From positions 3,782,001 to 3,846,000 of the forward strand of contig OX621237.1 in NCBI GenBank assembly GCA_951640165.1: DNA of 64,000 nucleotides, read 5' to 3'. The notes below the pieces were generated by a model that made no database searches, had not been told where the DNA came from, and saw only the letters and a program-made list of their open reading frames with translations. The position numbers and the translations under genes are program-made. Numbering within the stretch: the first letter of the stretch is position 1; each line of letters opens with the position of its first letter. Source of the DNA: Pseudoips prasinana. Its lineage: Eukaryota > Arthropoda > Insecta > Lepidoptera > Nolidae. Positions 45,001-60,000 of this stretch are shown one piece after another.

Positions 45001-48000
45001 TCACTCATTTTCTGAACACCAAAATTAATGGCTCCTCTGGTAATGGTTGTGTGTGACTATAATAAGTTTTAATGGCAATCCTCATTATTCAAGTAAGAAT
45101 GTTCTATTGTCAAATGAAAATTGCTATTTGGTGTGGTATTTCAGTAGATAGTAAATATAGATAAGGTACACATAGCTGGCACAACTATTCTAGACAGATA
45201 CTATCTTTTTATTACTTATTCCTATACTAGCTTTTTTCAATTCTATTCAAATAATGGCTTTTGTGGATAAGCAAACACAATTTTGCCAATGTTAGGGTGT
45301 ACTGATAGGCATTGGTCTAGTGGTAGCGTGTTCACCCGCGGAGAACGAGGTCCTGGGTTCAAAGCCCGTGTGGGGCCAAAAGTGATTATGAGACTTTTCT
45401 GTAAGAAGAAAAGATTCTCTGAATCAGCCCGAAGTCTGGTAATTATACCCCTGTCCCTCGGAGAGCATGTAAAGCCATTGGTCCTGTACCTGACCACTTT
45501 CCGGTTGTGTCGCTAGGCGTCCCATCAGATCATGAGAGTGATGGAATAGAAAGTGCTCCTGTGTTTACGCACACACTTGTGCACTATGTCCCGCGCAGAT
45601 GGGTAGGAAATTCGGCTAGGAGGACATTATTACTAGCTTCCATTATTGTACAATTATAGAACATTGTCACAATGAAGCAAACATGAAATGACTCTTATGT
45701 GTCATAATCTATTTACTGTGACAGGGTTTTATTGTAGCTCATCAAAAACAAGTAAACTGCAGTTGAAAATATATATAAATTCTTCAAAGTACATATTCAG
45801 AATAGTAAGTATTAAGTTGGCCCATAAAATATTTTGTCTTGAAACTTTAGCATACTTTTTCTATGTAACCAGTTTGCGAATATTGAATGAACCAACCTGT
45901 AGTAGCTGTTGTTTGCATTTTATAACAGTAATATGTAATTGTATGTAGTCCCAATATCATAATCTCAACTATCTGAACATATTTCTTATGATAAGAATTT
46001 AGGTATTTTTGTGATAAATTTGTTTTAAGTATACTTAACTTTTGTTGAACTTGTCTCTCTAAGTGATTACGAAGCTAGGTGGTAGTATGTGACAGTAGAT
46101 AATATTGTCTGTGGTCAAACTCCAGGGTACAATCTAAAACATCGTACAGCTCCCTGTTGATGAGTAAGTAATGATGGTAATAGATGACTATAACATTTTT
46201 ATGTGTGGAGCTGTTGGTCTTCCTAAGAAAAATAAATAAATAACCTTTGGAAGCTTGGTGTATAGTGTGGCATCACTCGTTCATTGCTTATCCAGTGTCC
46301 CCTCCCCCATGATGGGTTGATGTAACTTTATCTTACAATACAATACTATTTATTGTACACAATCAATTATGTGTAATGAACATAGCCACAGTGCTAGTAG
46401 CATATATAATGCATAAAGTTCTAACTGGCAACCTTGGCATGACAAGAGTTGTATGAAAAGAAAAGGGGTAATAAACTGTGTAGCAATATACTAGAAAGTG
46501 TAACAAAAATGTAGGTAACCTATTTTTTTGTGTTGGGCATGGATTCTTCTTAGTACACAAATGTACTTTGACCCAAACAGATCTTTTGTACTTCCCCTAC
46601 CTTTGTTCACTTATTCGGGCTCCACTTTACTGAAGACACTTTCATGAGTTTATAGGTTGGAGCCGTAACGGCCTGGATTCTTCTGGTGATTCAGCAAATG
46701 CTTCACATGCATAGGATTCGCAGGGCCACTAGAAACAAAGATGCTAAGCTGCTTGCCACTCACTTCTGCAGGTGGTTGCATTAGTAGATCCTTTCCATGC
46801 AGATGGTCTTAGCACGTATGTAGTATCATTACCTCTTTTAAATTCAATCACTGCCACTTCTGATTTTGGTCCTCTTGCCCTTGCCGCTGCATCTCGCGCA
46901 GATCCCCTAAAAATTTGTGATAGTGTTTTTATACTGCTGCGGAAGTCAGCTGAATGTAAACGGACGGCTAGTTTAGAAGTATAATTTGATAGTTTCCTGG
47001 GCCGCATTTGGCTTTCTACTGTCGCACCAGCCGCGCTACTGCACAAGTGTTCTTTTATATACCATGTGCCTTTTATTTTATAATGTATGTTTAACACATA
47101 TTCGAATTCTTCATCCACTTTTAATCAAAATACTATGTCGTAAAAAGTGGTTATTGAGAAGTGACTAGTTCTTGCTTTACTTTCAATTTGGGGATTTTAG
47201 GTTTCCTAAAGTACAATTTTTTTTTTGTGAGGTAGTACTACTGCTTATATTGTGTATGAGCAGCCCGGGTGGACAAGTAAATAGAAAGAAAGAAAACAAA
47301 TAAGAAATAAATTTTCGTCCGAAATCCGTCCGTCAGAAAGCAACGGGCCAAGCAAGCAAAAAAGCAAATCAAAAGCATTTCGATTTCGAAAATTTATTTT
47401 TTTGTGTTTTCTGTGTTATCTGTGCAATTACCGGTACTACCTACTACTGTGTTGCCGCCAAAAGCGCGAAAAAACACATCGATGCATTGTTATATTTTCT
47501 AAATCTGGACTAAATTCGAGATTTTATATGTAAATATGATGGATTATAAAACACATCGTACAAAAGTGTAGGAAAGTGTAATATAACCGTGGATTGTGAT
47601 TTTCAGTGTTAATTTCAAAATTCCATAGAAGCGTGTACATATTAAAGTTTCCACTAAATTATTGGGATAGGACTTTGAGTTGAGTATGACCGATTTTACG
47701 TGACTTTGGCTAAAATACGAAAATGCTGCACGATGTTGAATTCATATGCAAATAACTAGATTTATCAAATTACTTGACACTGACAAATACTCTAAACGAG
47801 TGAGTCCATATAATAAAATGCAAATGGCTACATCGCGGCATTTACTACAAAATTTTACTGTCGTAGCTGTCATTTCGATGGTGCCAGCTGATTCTTACGT
47901 ACCATTTATTAAATTTTATATACATCACAACAATTGAGGTGTCTCATAAAGTAATGTAATAAGAAAACGCATAATTTCATTAAAATTCATAAGTGGTTCG

Positions 48001-51000
48001 AAATCGTTTGACGAATGCTTTCATTTGGTCTCTACGTCTACTTACGACTACTTAAGTGAGAGCAAGCAGGTCACCTGATGGTAGTTAACCTACGCCGCCC
48101 ATGGACCCTTGCAACACCAGAGAGGCTTCAAGTACCGGCTGACCTTTGAGAAAGGAATAGGCTTGCTTCTGGAAAGATTGAGGGTAAAGAGATTTATACT
48201 CTATGAGTAGTTTGGCTGGGGCAGCAGAATGCTCTTAATTGGAGTGTGATGCAGAATTCACTCCCGGTAAGAATAAAAAAAAAAAGTTTTTATTCACGTA
48301 GACTTTAAAAAAGCGCTTGTAAATAGTCAGAACATGTGTGTAGTAATATAGTTGTATACATTATTAAGAACATTATTGTTTTAATCTTGTGGTCCTGAGT
48401 GTGAGTAGATAGGATCGTCAGATCTCATCGGGGACGGGATGAAGATTCAGCGACGTATCAGTAAACTGCAAACGGCATAGACCAAGGTAAATGCGTCATG
48501 TGGGCCGCTTGTTTGACGACTTAATAGTATGGGTAAAAAAAATAATTGCAAAACAGGCTGAGAAAATCGTTCTATAACCATTATAAATTGATCCTCGGTG
48601 CTATAGCTGGCTTCTCTAGTTGCAATTCTCTCGTTTTATGAGGCTATAGCCTCTTTACATCATTCTGTCTCCCGCTTTGCTCTGGAGGGAAGTGGAACAA
48701 TTCATTTTCTAACTCTTCCTTTTATTTCTTTCTGATTAAATTCGTTGCGGGATCCAAGACAGTTAAAGCGATTCCCCGGGACATGCCTGAGCCTCACCGC
48801 TCAGTGTCATTTCATTGTGTGCCACTGTTGATCCTGGCTTACAGGAGTTGCAGTGGTGGGTAAGTGGGAGGGACTAGTCCCGATTAAAAAAATATATATA
48901 ACCATTATAATGCACTTGGGGCCCCTCGAGTGTTGAGTGTCCATGGGCGGTCCTAATAACTTACCATCAAGTGATGCGCTTGCTCGTTTGCCTTGCTCTT
49001 CTATAAAAAAGCGTTCTTCTGAAACGGTGGTATTTCTTCGAAACTTCTCATGCCATAAACCGTGTGTAAAAGTGTGGTGAAAAATATCATAACAAAAATT
49101 GTTCTCTTAGTATCTCCGACATTTGATTGTGATGCAGAAATTTGTGGGCCGGTTGGCGTGGTTGGTAGATACTTTCCTTTCCGCCGCAGGTTGGGCTCAA
49201 TTCCCACCCAGGGGCTCTACCGGCTAAGTTGCCGAACATCGTTTTCTTAAATGGCGTTCAAATAAATAAAGGTTAAAAATGACTTAATCAATCGTTAAAT
49301 CGGCTTCCATGAGCACGTGTGACGTCATAAATGGTCCGGAATCGATTGTCAATGTTGAAGCCGAGTTAACGATTGATTAAGTCATTTAAACCTTTATTTA
49401 ATTGAACGCCATTTAAGAAAACAATGTTCGGCAACTTAGCCGGTAGAGCCCCTGGACAGATATTTGTGTGCATGAACATGTCTGTTTGTCCTGAGTTTGG
49501 GTGTAATTGTCTATATGATTATGTATTTACAAAAAAGTAGTATACATAGTACCTACATAAATTATCTGGTTTCCATAGTAAGCTACATGCAAGTATACAA
49601 GCTCTGCTTATTCAGGGATCAGATGATACCAAACTAAGCAGAGCTTGTAGGTACTATGGAAACCAGATAATCTAGCCGTGTACGAATAATGTTACAGGTG
49701 TTATTTATTTAAACGAAATATAATTAATTAATATTAACGTAAATATAATAGTAAAGAAGAACAATGTTTCTATTAAAACTGTCTTTAGGAATCCTCGGAA
49801 ACCATTTAAATATATAATATTTACAAACAAACTAAATTCACCGCAAAGCTATATCGTTCGCGCATTTTTATGTTTCATTAATAAAATTGTTGTATTTAAC
49901 TTTCGAAAAATATGCTTCGGTCATCTTTTGATATTCCAAAATATTCATGTAACATGTAATCATCTACATATCTTTTGTATTGAAAACAAAAATAGGCAAA
50001 TCAGCTTTTCCTATGTATTTTGATAAGAACAAGAAATAAAACTGTAGACAGCACATTCTGGAAGTTCGATAAAAACAATTTCATATTGCAAATTATCAAA
50101 GCGACTGGCACTATAACGCCCCGCCTTATACTCCACATTCAATTAATTATTACAGTCCTGCTATCAATGCTAACGCAGGGGAGTGCTGCGCTATAGAAGT
50201 GCAGTGTAATCGGGCACTGCAGCACGTACGTATACAGATATTCATACTTAGGTCTAGTGCTGCCACCTATAATCAATACTCTTGCAACAGGAGATCTGGG
50301 CTGTAGAGTTTAAACATCACGAAGCGGATTTTGAAAACGATGAGATGCAGCAAGCGAGTATGTCGCCTATCGTACGATCAAATACCTACCTTATGTCAAG
50401 AGAGTGAAGGTTAATAAACGATAGGAGTAAGGCTCCGCGTGCTTATTACGTATCTTCCAATATAATAATAATATTCTGGGACATTTTTGACACACGGCCA
50501 TCTAATCCCAAACTAAACGGAGACTTTTTTTGTAAGATTGGGATCAGATGGCCGTGAGAAAAAAAAATGTTGTAGTATCAGTTACCTCTTTTAAATTCAA
50601 TCACTGCGACTTTTGATTTTGGTCCTCTTACCCTTGCCGCTGTATCTCGCGCAGATCTAAAAAAAATGTGATAGTGTTTTTATATACTTACATGATAATT
50701 ACACCCAGACTCAGGAAAAATAGACATGTTCATGCACACAAATATATGTTCTGGGTGGGAATCTAACCCACCTGTGGCGTGAAAGGCAAGCAATTACCAA
50801 CCACGCAAACCGGCCCATATATGTAAGTATGATCTTACGTTACATACTACCAGTCTCCACAAAATGAGTAAACGTTTTGGGGCAATGTATAAGATTCTAA
50901 TACAAACTTCCCAATGATATTAGAGAAATGACTACAAATAAGTTTAGTAGAATTATTGAAGCCAAATTGTGTAGCATATTACAAAATTTCTGATTGTTTA

Positions 51001-54000
51001 AGTGACAAAAGTGCTTGGGATTGAGTTCTAAGTCAACAAACATATAAATATGTAATTAATCTTAAGAAAAATAAATTAATAAAATAAAAATGGATTTCTG
51101 CTGAGTTATCTGGCAGTGTTTCTTAGTAGGGTAAAAAATGCTGAATCCACATTTTTTTTAAAGTAATATTTTTAACTAATGGAATCATGCATTACTTTGC
51201 GGAAATCCATAACAATCAAAATACAAAATCAATATGTAGTGAATATTGATTTAGTATTTATTTTTACGCAATAACTGAAATTTGAATTTGAAAGCCTAGC
51301 GAGAGCGAAATTTGCATAATAATTACTTTTCAAACACTAAATTCTTATTATGTTTCCCAATAGAAAATGATACCTACTTTGCAATAGACGAACAATTTTT
51401 CAGCTGCAGACTTAGATTATGTGTTCAGAGTTCATGGTATCTTTACAATTTGTCGCAAGGAGCGTTGTTTGTTTTAATAGATAAGACCCTCGTGCTTTGC
51501 ACGTCCCATAAACTATTTATTATATGTAGCTTTGCGAACGCTCAACCTATCGTCACTTTTTAATAAAATAGCTTCATTGCGTGATGCAACTGAATAATAG
51601 ATACATTTTATATTCCCACTATCTTAAGCAAATATTTCAATTTCTACGTGATGCACATTTAAAACGGACTGTTGATGTTGGGCTACACAGAAATGAATGT
51701 TGGAATACTACACAGACTTCGCAGATAAATCTTTTACGGTCCAAGCAATTCGACTGCGAAATGAATATGCCACTTCCAATGCGATGTGCTCAAAATATAA
51801 ATTCTTTAAAAAATATTTATTTATTTATTTATTCATTCAAACGTACAGCTACCGTTACAGGTTAAACCCAATTTGATAGTGACGGATAAAAAAAAAGAAC
51901 AATCTTATATGACTAACTATACATAACATTATCAAATATATTAAAACTATCAACATTATTACACTTATCAACATTCTTAAAAACCAAGTTTAGTTTTTAT
52001 AGTACTTTCATTTCTGCTTTTATTTAAATCTGTATATTTACTTAGGAATATAGGTATATTCTAAATATTTATTCATGTTTATGAATGAATCTATGTTTTA
52101 TATTATTTTATATTAGGTCTTTACCTATGAAATTGCCGTTCTGCAGTACTGGCCATTTCAAATCAAAATAATTTTTGTTTGGCTAAGAATTCTAATTTCA
52201 AATTAATTTTATTTTAAAAACATGGATTCTTTTTTCCAAAAGTAGTCATTTCTTTATTGATTAGTGTTACATTTTCATCGCATTTCAATCTTTTTCGTCA
52301 TCATGGATACGTTAAAAATTCGAGTAATTATGGAATATGAGTACCGTCGTGGCAGCAACGCGGCACAAGCGGCACGCAACATCAACGACGTTTACGGAGC
52401 TAACACTACAAACCAACGCACCACCTGTTATTGGTTTGCTCGCTTCCGTTCTGGAAATTTCGACCTGAAAAATGAACCTCGCGGTCGTCCGAAGACTTTG
52501 GTCGACAATGACGAATTAAAGGCGGTTGTGGAAGCTGATGATACACAATCTACGGCTGAATTAGCAGCAGCTTTCGACGTTAGCGTCAAAACAATATTGG
52601 TCCATTTGCGTCAAATTGGCAAGGTAAAAAAGCTTGACAAATGGGTGCCCCACGAACTCAATGATCGCCAGCGCGAAGTACGCGTCGAGACGTGCCTTGC
52701 ACTGCTCAACAGACACACAAATGAAGGAATTTTGAACCGCATTGTTACCTGCGATGAAAAATGGATTCTGTTTGATAACCGCAAGCGCTCAGCAAGTTGG
52801 TTGGATCCTGGTTCAGCACCTAAACAATGCCCTAAACGAAAACTTACCCCTAGAAAAGTGATGGTCACTGTTTGGTGGTCTAGCGCCGGTGTGATTCATC
52901 ACAGCTTCTTACCAAACGGGGTGAGCATTACTGCAGATGTGTACTGTGAAGAACTGAGCACAATGATGGAGAAGCTGGCGCATCTCCAACCAGCATTGGT
53001 CAATCGCTCGTCTCCGCTGCTCCTGCACGACAACGCGCGACCTCATACTGCACAGCAGACGGTCTCCAAGTTGCAAGAACTGGGGTTGGAAGCTCTCCGT
53101 CATCCGCCCTACTCACCAGACCTTGCGCCTACAGACTACTACTTTTTCCAGAATTTGGATAACTTCTTGGCGGGAAAAAAATTCAATACCCGAGAGGCAG
53201 TACAAAATGCCTTTGAAGAATTTGTTGCCTCCCGTCCAGCTGATTTCTTTAAGAAGGGCATCAATAAACTGCCACTGTGATGGCAAAGATGCATTGATTG
53301 CATGGGTGATTACTTCGATTAATACAAATAAAAAAATTCATGAAAAAAATTCGTTTAAATTTTTTCATACAAAACGGCAATTTCATAGGTAAAGACCTAT
53401 TATTATAATTACAATACCAGATGGCTGCCTGTCATTTTCGACTTATAAGCACATTTCTCTAGAAGAAATTGCTATTATGGGATACGACGGCCAAACCACA
53501 TCTCATTCCGTTGGGGGCGTTTAAATCATGGAGCTATTATAAAGAGGAGACGGCCTAAGCAACTGAGCACTGTGATTTTCAACTGAGTCTAAACGTCATC
53601 ATGTAGGCGTGGCCTAAGTCAATGTATTGTTGGCGTTCGTCCTGTGCACAACTACGTCACGTTCACAATTTACAGCTATATTTGCGCTAGAAGATAAAAA
53701 TAATGAAGTGTTGTGTTTTATCTTGTAAAAACTACTCGGACAGACGTTCTAATGCTATGGATGGCATCAAATTTCATTTGTAAGTAATTTTATTCGATTT
53801 TTTATCAAAATAGTTCCAGAAAATTCCCTTCACGTCGGCGTTTCGAAACATAATTCTACACGACATTAGATGGCGATACTTGGGGTCATGGGAATAAAAA
53901 ATATTTAGGTACGCAGAGCTCAGTACTATCATAATCTAATAATCGTATGTACTGAAATTTGTTTTACATTCATTCGTAAAACCCCTTTAATGGCCAAAAT

Positions 54001-57000
54001 ACATTTTTGTAGCTTTTAATATAATTTTTAAAAAAAGAACCGCCATCTATCGAACAAATATGAACATAACAAAAACAGGGCCGTAATTAGGATCCAGTTA
54101 TTTTACCTAATGTCCCGCAGCTGTATCATAAATAGAAAGTACTTAAACATGGAATGCACTGCACAAAAAAATACAATCTCCTATAAATTAAATATTCTAT
54201 GTACAGTAATTTAATTAAAGTACCTACTTCCCTTCATTAGTATGCTCGTTGTTTACTTAATTTAAATTAAGTACTTTAAGCCTACCTAGTTTATTTAGTC
54301 AAATTTTAAAATTATGAATGTTATAGATTGCCATCTGAAGATAACATTTTAACGATGAAGACTTCGTAGTAACAAAAAAAGGCCTTAGAAAATTAAAGAA
54401 GGGAACTTTACCTTGTTTAAAACTGGATATATCGGTTCGTAACAATGCATTTTTTTTACCCATAAAATATTTAATTTTATTTCCAATATAACATGAATAA
54501 CAATTCGGAATATTAATAATAAGTCATAATCAAAATCCCATAATCTTCATCCTCATCATTCATCAATGACCTTTTTATTCCCACTTTTATTTTATAATAA
54601 TATCAATGTCAATAAAAAAAAGATATCATTATGGTTCGCAAAAGTATAAAAAAAACAGTAGGTACTCCCTGGTACAAAGTTATGAGTCCGGCCCTGTTGC
54701 ATCCTGCACTGTGTGACATCTAGTGTAAAAAAGTTACGTTACTACTAATTATAGTCCACAAAACATGCGAATAGTTTACCTATTGACCGGTAGATGTAAA
54801 CAAAGAAATAGGCGGGATCTAACACCCTCTCCACCCCGCAAAATGTCACGCGTCGTTTCATAGAAAAATCGAATTACAACGTCTCCTCTTTGTAATAGCT
54901 CCATGGTTTAAATCGTCCCGAGTTGTTACGGAATTTTTGAGACAACAGATTAGCATAAAGCAATAAATAAAGCAAAGCCATCCGTAACCTTTGTACTAAG
55001 TAGCCATGGCTGGAAATAAGGATCGATTAATCAACCAATCAGATGCGTCCGCGTAGTAAAATCCCAACGCGCCCCTCTCCGTTCGCATAAGACATCTAAA
55101 ATCGATTGCTATGCATTATTTAAGAGGTTCGTCGGACCTTATACTGGCCAATGACACGAGGAATAAAACATCATATCATCGATTTGTATGCAAAGGAAAC
55201 GGAATTTTATCATCCTTTGGTAAAAATGCAACTTATAATTCAACATGTCTTTACTTTAATTTCAAGATACTACATACGTGTAATTTGCCCATACCTATAG
55301 AAAAACGTCCATGTGTCCTACTCTTCATATTTAAACAACTAAGCCACTAAGTCTGTATTGTGTTAGTTGCAACAAAAGAATGTGCCCGGTAAGCGTAGTA
55401 GGAATATGCAGGGTATTTCTTTCATCATCTTTAGCCGAACGACCACTACTGACTTTAATACAGCAGTGGACTTCGGCCTCATGATTTCCAAAGGAATGTT
55501 GGTCAGTTGCGCCGACGCACGAGTTAACCTTTTGACTGGGATCTTTGTAGACTAAATACTGATTCTTCAGTATTTTATGACCCGATAGATCCTAGAGGGC
55601 AATAGAATGGTGCTTATAATGCAATGAAACAATAACATTGATTTAGTGTCATGTCAGAAGTCGAATGCAGCCCGCTTCTGGACAAAGGCAAAGGATCTCC
55701 ACAATGGAATTGTGTCCATAATTTGGAAAGATATGCCATAATCGTCACGTTTGGAAGACGGGTTGGAGATCGCAATATCATGCTCAAAATATACAAAGAG
55801 AGGCTGCTGCCCGTTCTTCGATAGATATTCCCTCGGGACAACTTCTGCGCCCCCGGTAGGATGGGGTGGGTTATATTCGTCGCGGTTACCACCTACACAC
55901 CTATTAGTATACCATAGACTATGTGGTGAGTGTGGTGACCTGCCAGAGAACGAGCTGCAGAAGCGACTCTCTGTGTACTATACCCATCATGCTGCGATCG
56001 CTATCCTATCCGCCAATCAGGCAAGCTTTTGTTCATGTGGGCGTCATAAGGTTCACTTGATGACGGGCTTGAGGCATTAACAAGTATACAATCGACTACT
56101 GTATCATTGCCTCGTTATTCTGTTCCTAATAGAGATAAATAACCAACTTGCCAACATATTATTACGCTTGAAGTGCATCATAAACACTGACTAATTGTTA
56201 TTAGATAGTTATTGCTATGCACGCAACGGTGTTATATTATTATTGGCTCACGACAACTCGTGTAGCTAATGTTATGGTATAGGAATATAAGTACGTGTTT
56301 TATAAGCAGCAATGTTTGTCACGTTTGTATTTCAGGTTTAGATTTTAACTTCAAAAAGGAGGAAAGTTATCATCAGTAATATTCTATTACTTTTGGAATT
56401 AAAACTTCTTTATGCACGTTTTACTTGGGAGTAAGCTGGTGAATGCATGGCGAACGGTCGTTGAAATGGATATATAGGTTAGTGAAGATAGAAAGATACG
56501 TTTAAATGAAATGATCTTTATTGGCTAGAAGTGTTATACAATTTAGATGTTTCGCATATTATTGTAGGGTCAAAAGATGGAGGCACACATGTTCTCTCTA
56601 AGTTAAGTTTTACTTCAGTCGTGTGGTCTGAAGCACACTTGTTTTTTAATCGTGTACTCGGTATACACGATTAAATTACTACGGCATTTGGGAATTGATT
56701 TTCAGTATTCTATTTTTATTCAAATAAGTATGCTTTCGAGGTGATCCTTTATAAATTTTGTTGAGATTGGACTATAATAAAATATAGAAATTACCAATTG
56801 CTAAACGTCAGAGCTCGTTGAAATATTACGCTGTCCTTACCAATTACACCGACTACAAAACCAACTTATGATGGGCCTCTTGGCGTGGTTAGCAAATGCT
56901 TGCTTTTCACGCCGGACGTCGTGGGTTCGATTTCCACCCAGGACAAATATTTATGTGCATGAACATCCCTGTTTGTCCTGAGTCTGGGTGTAATTATATA

Positions 57001-60000
57001 TATAAGTATGTATTTACAGGAGAAATTGTGTACCTAGTATATCAGTTATCTGGTTTCCACAGTACAAGCTCTGCTTAGTTCGGGGTTAAGATGGCCCTGT
57101 GTAAATAATGTCCCAGGATTTTATATATTATTATTATTTATTAACTTATTTGTATAACATAAATTCAGCAGTACAATAATTTAAAGCGTTTTAAGTTTTG
57201 TTATTTGAAACAGTTTTTCACCACCATCATTATATTAGCCCACTGCGCGGGACAAAGGCCTCCCCCAAAGATCTCCACAATTGCCGGTCTTGCGCTATCC
57301 GCATCCAGCGACTTCCAACGACTCTCACTAGATTTTCCTGCCTATGCGTCTTCAGCACAAGAACGGCAACAAGGCAACAGTTTTTCGCTTTAAGAAATTT
57401 ATGTGAGGTGGTTAATGTTGCTAGTTCCAGTTTGCAGCTTCTTTTTTTCTTTTCAGTCTTATTCTGTTGATTACAAACAGGGCCAACAGCTTAACATGCT
57501 CGTCGAAGCACGGACAAGTTCCGAAATGAAACCACTTAAGCGATCACCCATCTACACACTGATCATGTAGTTAGGTGTTAAAAACCTAGCTGATGACTTA
57601 CAGACCTTTTTAATTTCTTTGCGAGAGAAACTGGCTATGAGCGCCTTCTGTTATGCAGTTTGCAGCTTTGTCTGACGGATGCGGTCCATTAATGCATATC
57701 ATTGCTGGTTTCTTATTCTATTGCGAGATTTTATCATCCAATAAAGGTTATGAATCCTTTATGCTTCCCATTAGGCAATAATATATGTAGAATCGAGGGG
57801 TTCTTATTATTCTACTTATGCCGGTGCCGTGTGTGCCCTTAATAAGGGGTACACAAATTCCCAGTTGGGCTGAAATCAGTGTTTACAGGTGAGGAAAAAA
57901 TAAAGACTCGCTATTTATTTCTTTCGGTGCTACATATTATGTTTTTAATCTGTTCCATATATGTCAGAAGCATCAATCTCAGTTGTTATATTAATACTGA
58001 CATTAATATTTCCATTAATTTCGAAAATTCTAAATTATATCCGTTGTTTCTTAAATGTAGGTACCCCAATTCTCTAACGTTTACGAAATGATGTGAAACT
58101 TTCTTACGGTTGATATGGAAATTATTAGTTTAACTTGGGAGTGTGTCGTTGAAATATTACGCTTTCCTCAAAAAAACCGGCTTCAAATTCAAAAGCAACT
58201 AAATTTCATAGAATGATCGCATAGACACACTATATTATAAAATGTTGAGTTGGTATCAATACAATACTGTGTACATTTTTTTATTGATCGTTTGATTGCA
58301 ATGCTGTATATATGTTTCTTTTTCATTTTTGATTTTTTCATTCAATGGGTGCTTGTTTCTTTGTACCAGTTTATCTACTTTAAGATGAGAATTTGTGCCG
58401 GCAACCTATTCAACTGAAATTGATAGATGTATGTATATACATGAACACGCACGTGGATCCAATCTTCCACGAAGGCCACTGATTTCATTATTTTGGTTTT
58501 ACGTTTTCCAAGCACAAGATAGTCACATTTCATATTAAACTGAACTTAGATTCAATGAAGCCGTATTAATTATCATAAACAGTAGGATGGGGGTAATACA
58601 TACAGTATCGCAGCTGCAACAATAAATATTACCCATTGTAAGTTCTTCAATTTCAATGATTATGGCATGACTTTCCATAAATAGAATTATTGGTTTACAA
58701 AATCCGTGTTATTGTTAGCTACACTCTGTTAAAATACGCTTTATGTTGGCTTGTGTCGTTAAATTATTTCGATTCGTTTCAAAACATTTTAGAAACTGAT
58801 GTTATGAAGGTACAGACGCTAGCACATCAAGCTACCCCAATCTGTCAAATTTCCCCAATTGAAAGTGCACCTTATTCTTAAGTCATAAGGTTGAAAATCT
58901 ATAAAAGAAATTTGACAGATTGAGGTAGCTGGATGTGCTGGCGTCTGTACAATTTTAAGCTCTTAACTTTTTTTGAATTTTATACGATATTGTGACGTCT
59001 ATTTTGATTTCTTCAATTTTCATTTTGTTAAACTAAGACACGAAAATAACCGTTTCTGTATTATATTTGTGTCTGTATATCTGAATCACCGTAACTCCTA
59101 AGGGAACATTTCAACGCGATTTATTTTTCCGTCGATTTTATAATTGAGATAGTGCTTGGCTATGTTCCAGGGCAATCCGTTTAGCAATAGAAAGTTACAC
59201 GAAAGTTAGCTCTTGAGAAGTTAGAGGCTGTTGGTAAATGATAAATTGATATTCATGATGGTTTAAGAGGTTCATAGCTAGAGAACCCCTCAAAAGTTGG
59301 TTTCCCTGTTCCTTTAGTGAGGACAAACCCAAAGATAAATTGAAATAGCTACATTTATTGCGTTTAGTTACGAGTAGCCTATGTTTTAGTAACCAGTAAC
59401 TTTTATTTTACTCCAGAAATAGTTAGAGCCAAAGTGGATTGTTTTCGCTGACCTACAAGTCTTCGTTACTGCGTCATTGTACTTGTAAAGTAAGTAGCAG
59501 CTGACATCCATAAAGGTTCAAACCATAATGCCTATACTGTACATTTACATACACTATAAATAGTTTGACCTGATTTTGGCCCCCCTTTCAATCCCCGCAT
59601 CAGTTAACTCATGAACATGTAGGAATGGTGACATTTTCGATGAACTGCAGATAGGTTCGGTTGAGTACTTCATTGCTTTGTTGGTATATCGGTAAGCATG
59701 TTGGATTATAGATTACGACGTCTCGACTTGGACAAAAAAGAATTTCATTAGATATTTTTCGTATATTTAGAACGAATATAAAATGAAGTGTGTACGTATA
59801 TAAGAAAAATGAGTTCGTATGGTCCTGGACACCGCACAAACTTATAAGTGCATCTTTGTTTGTCGTCTCTACGTATCCTTTATCGCATTTATCACATGGA
59901 CCTCGGACGAATTGTTCGAACTTATACCTTCGGCCACAGACCCTCTCGCCAGAGATTTCATTAATTTCACCTGGATGAATGGTCGTCTTCCACCGTGCGT

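Larger units (their letters stand above)
49140..49735 (+). repeat. S1 SINE carrying MITE B and a foldback
   Basis: Its tRNA-like head ('ggcgtggttggtagatac', 'gggctcaattcccaccca') is cut by MITE B at 49211. The body resumes at 49453 ('gacagatatttgtgtgcat'). Confidence 0.75.

Noticed and set aside
45300..45375. tRNA gene
   Set aside because: A and B boxes exist but the arms do not pair, and the body continues as a repeat. It is a tRNA-derived SINE.
51312..51865. Two consecutive ORFs
   Set aside because: No recognisable domain or proper splice borders, and the second ends in a LINE-tail-like A/T repeat.
52611..53103. Minus-strand ORFs inside the mariner
   Set aside because: They are shadows of the transposase frame.
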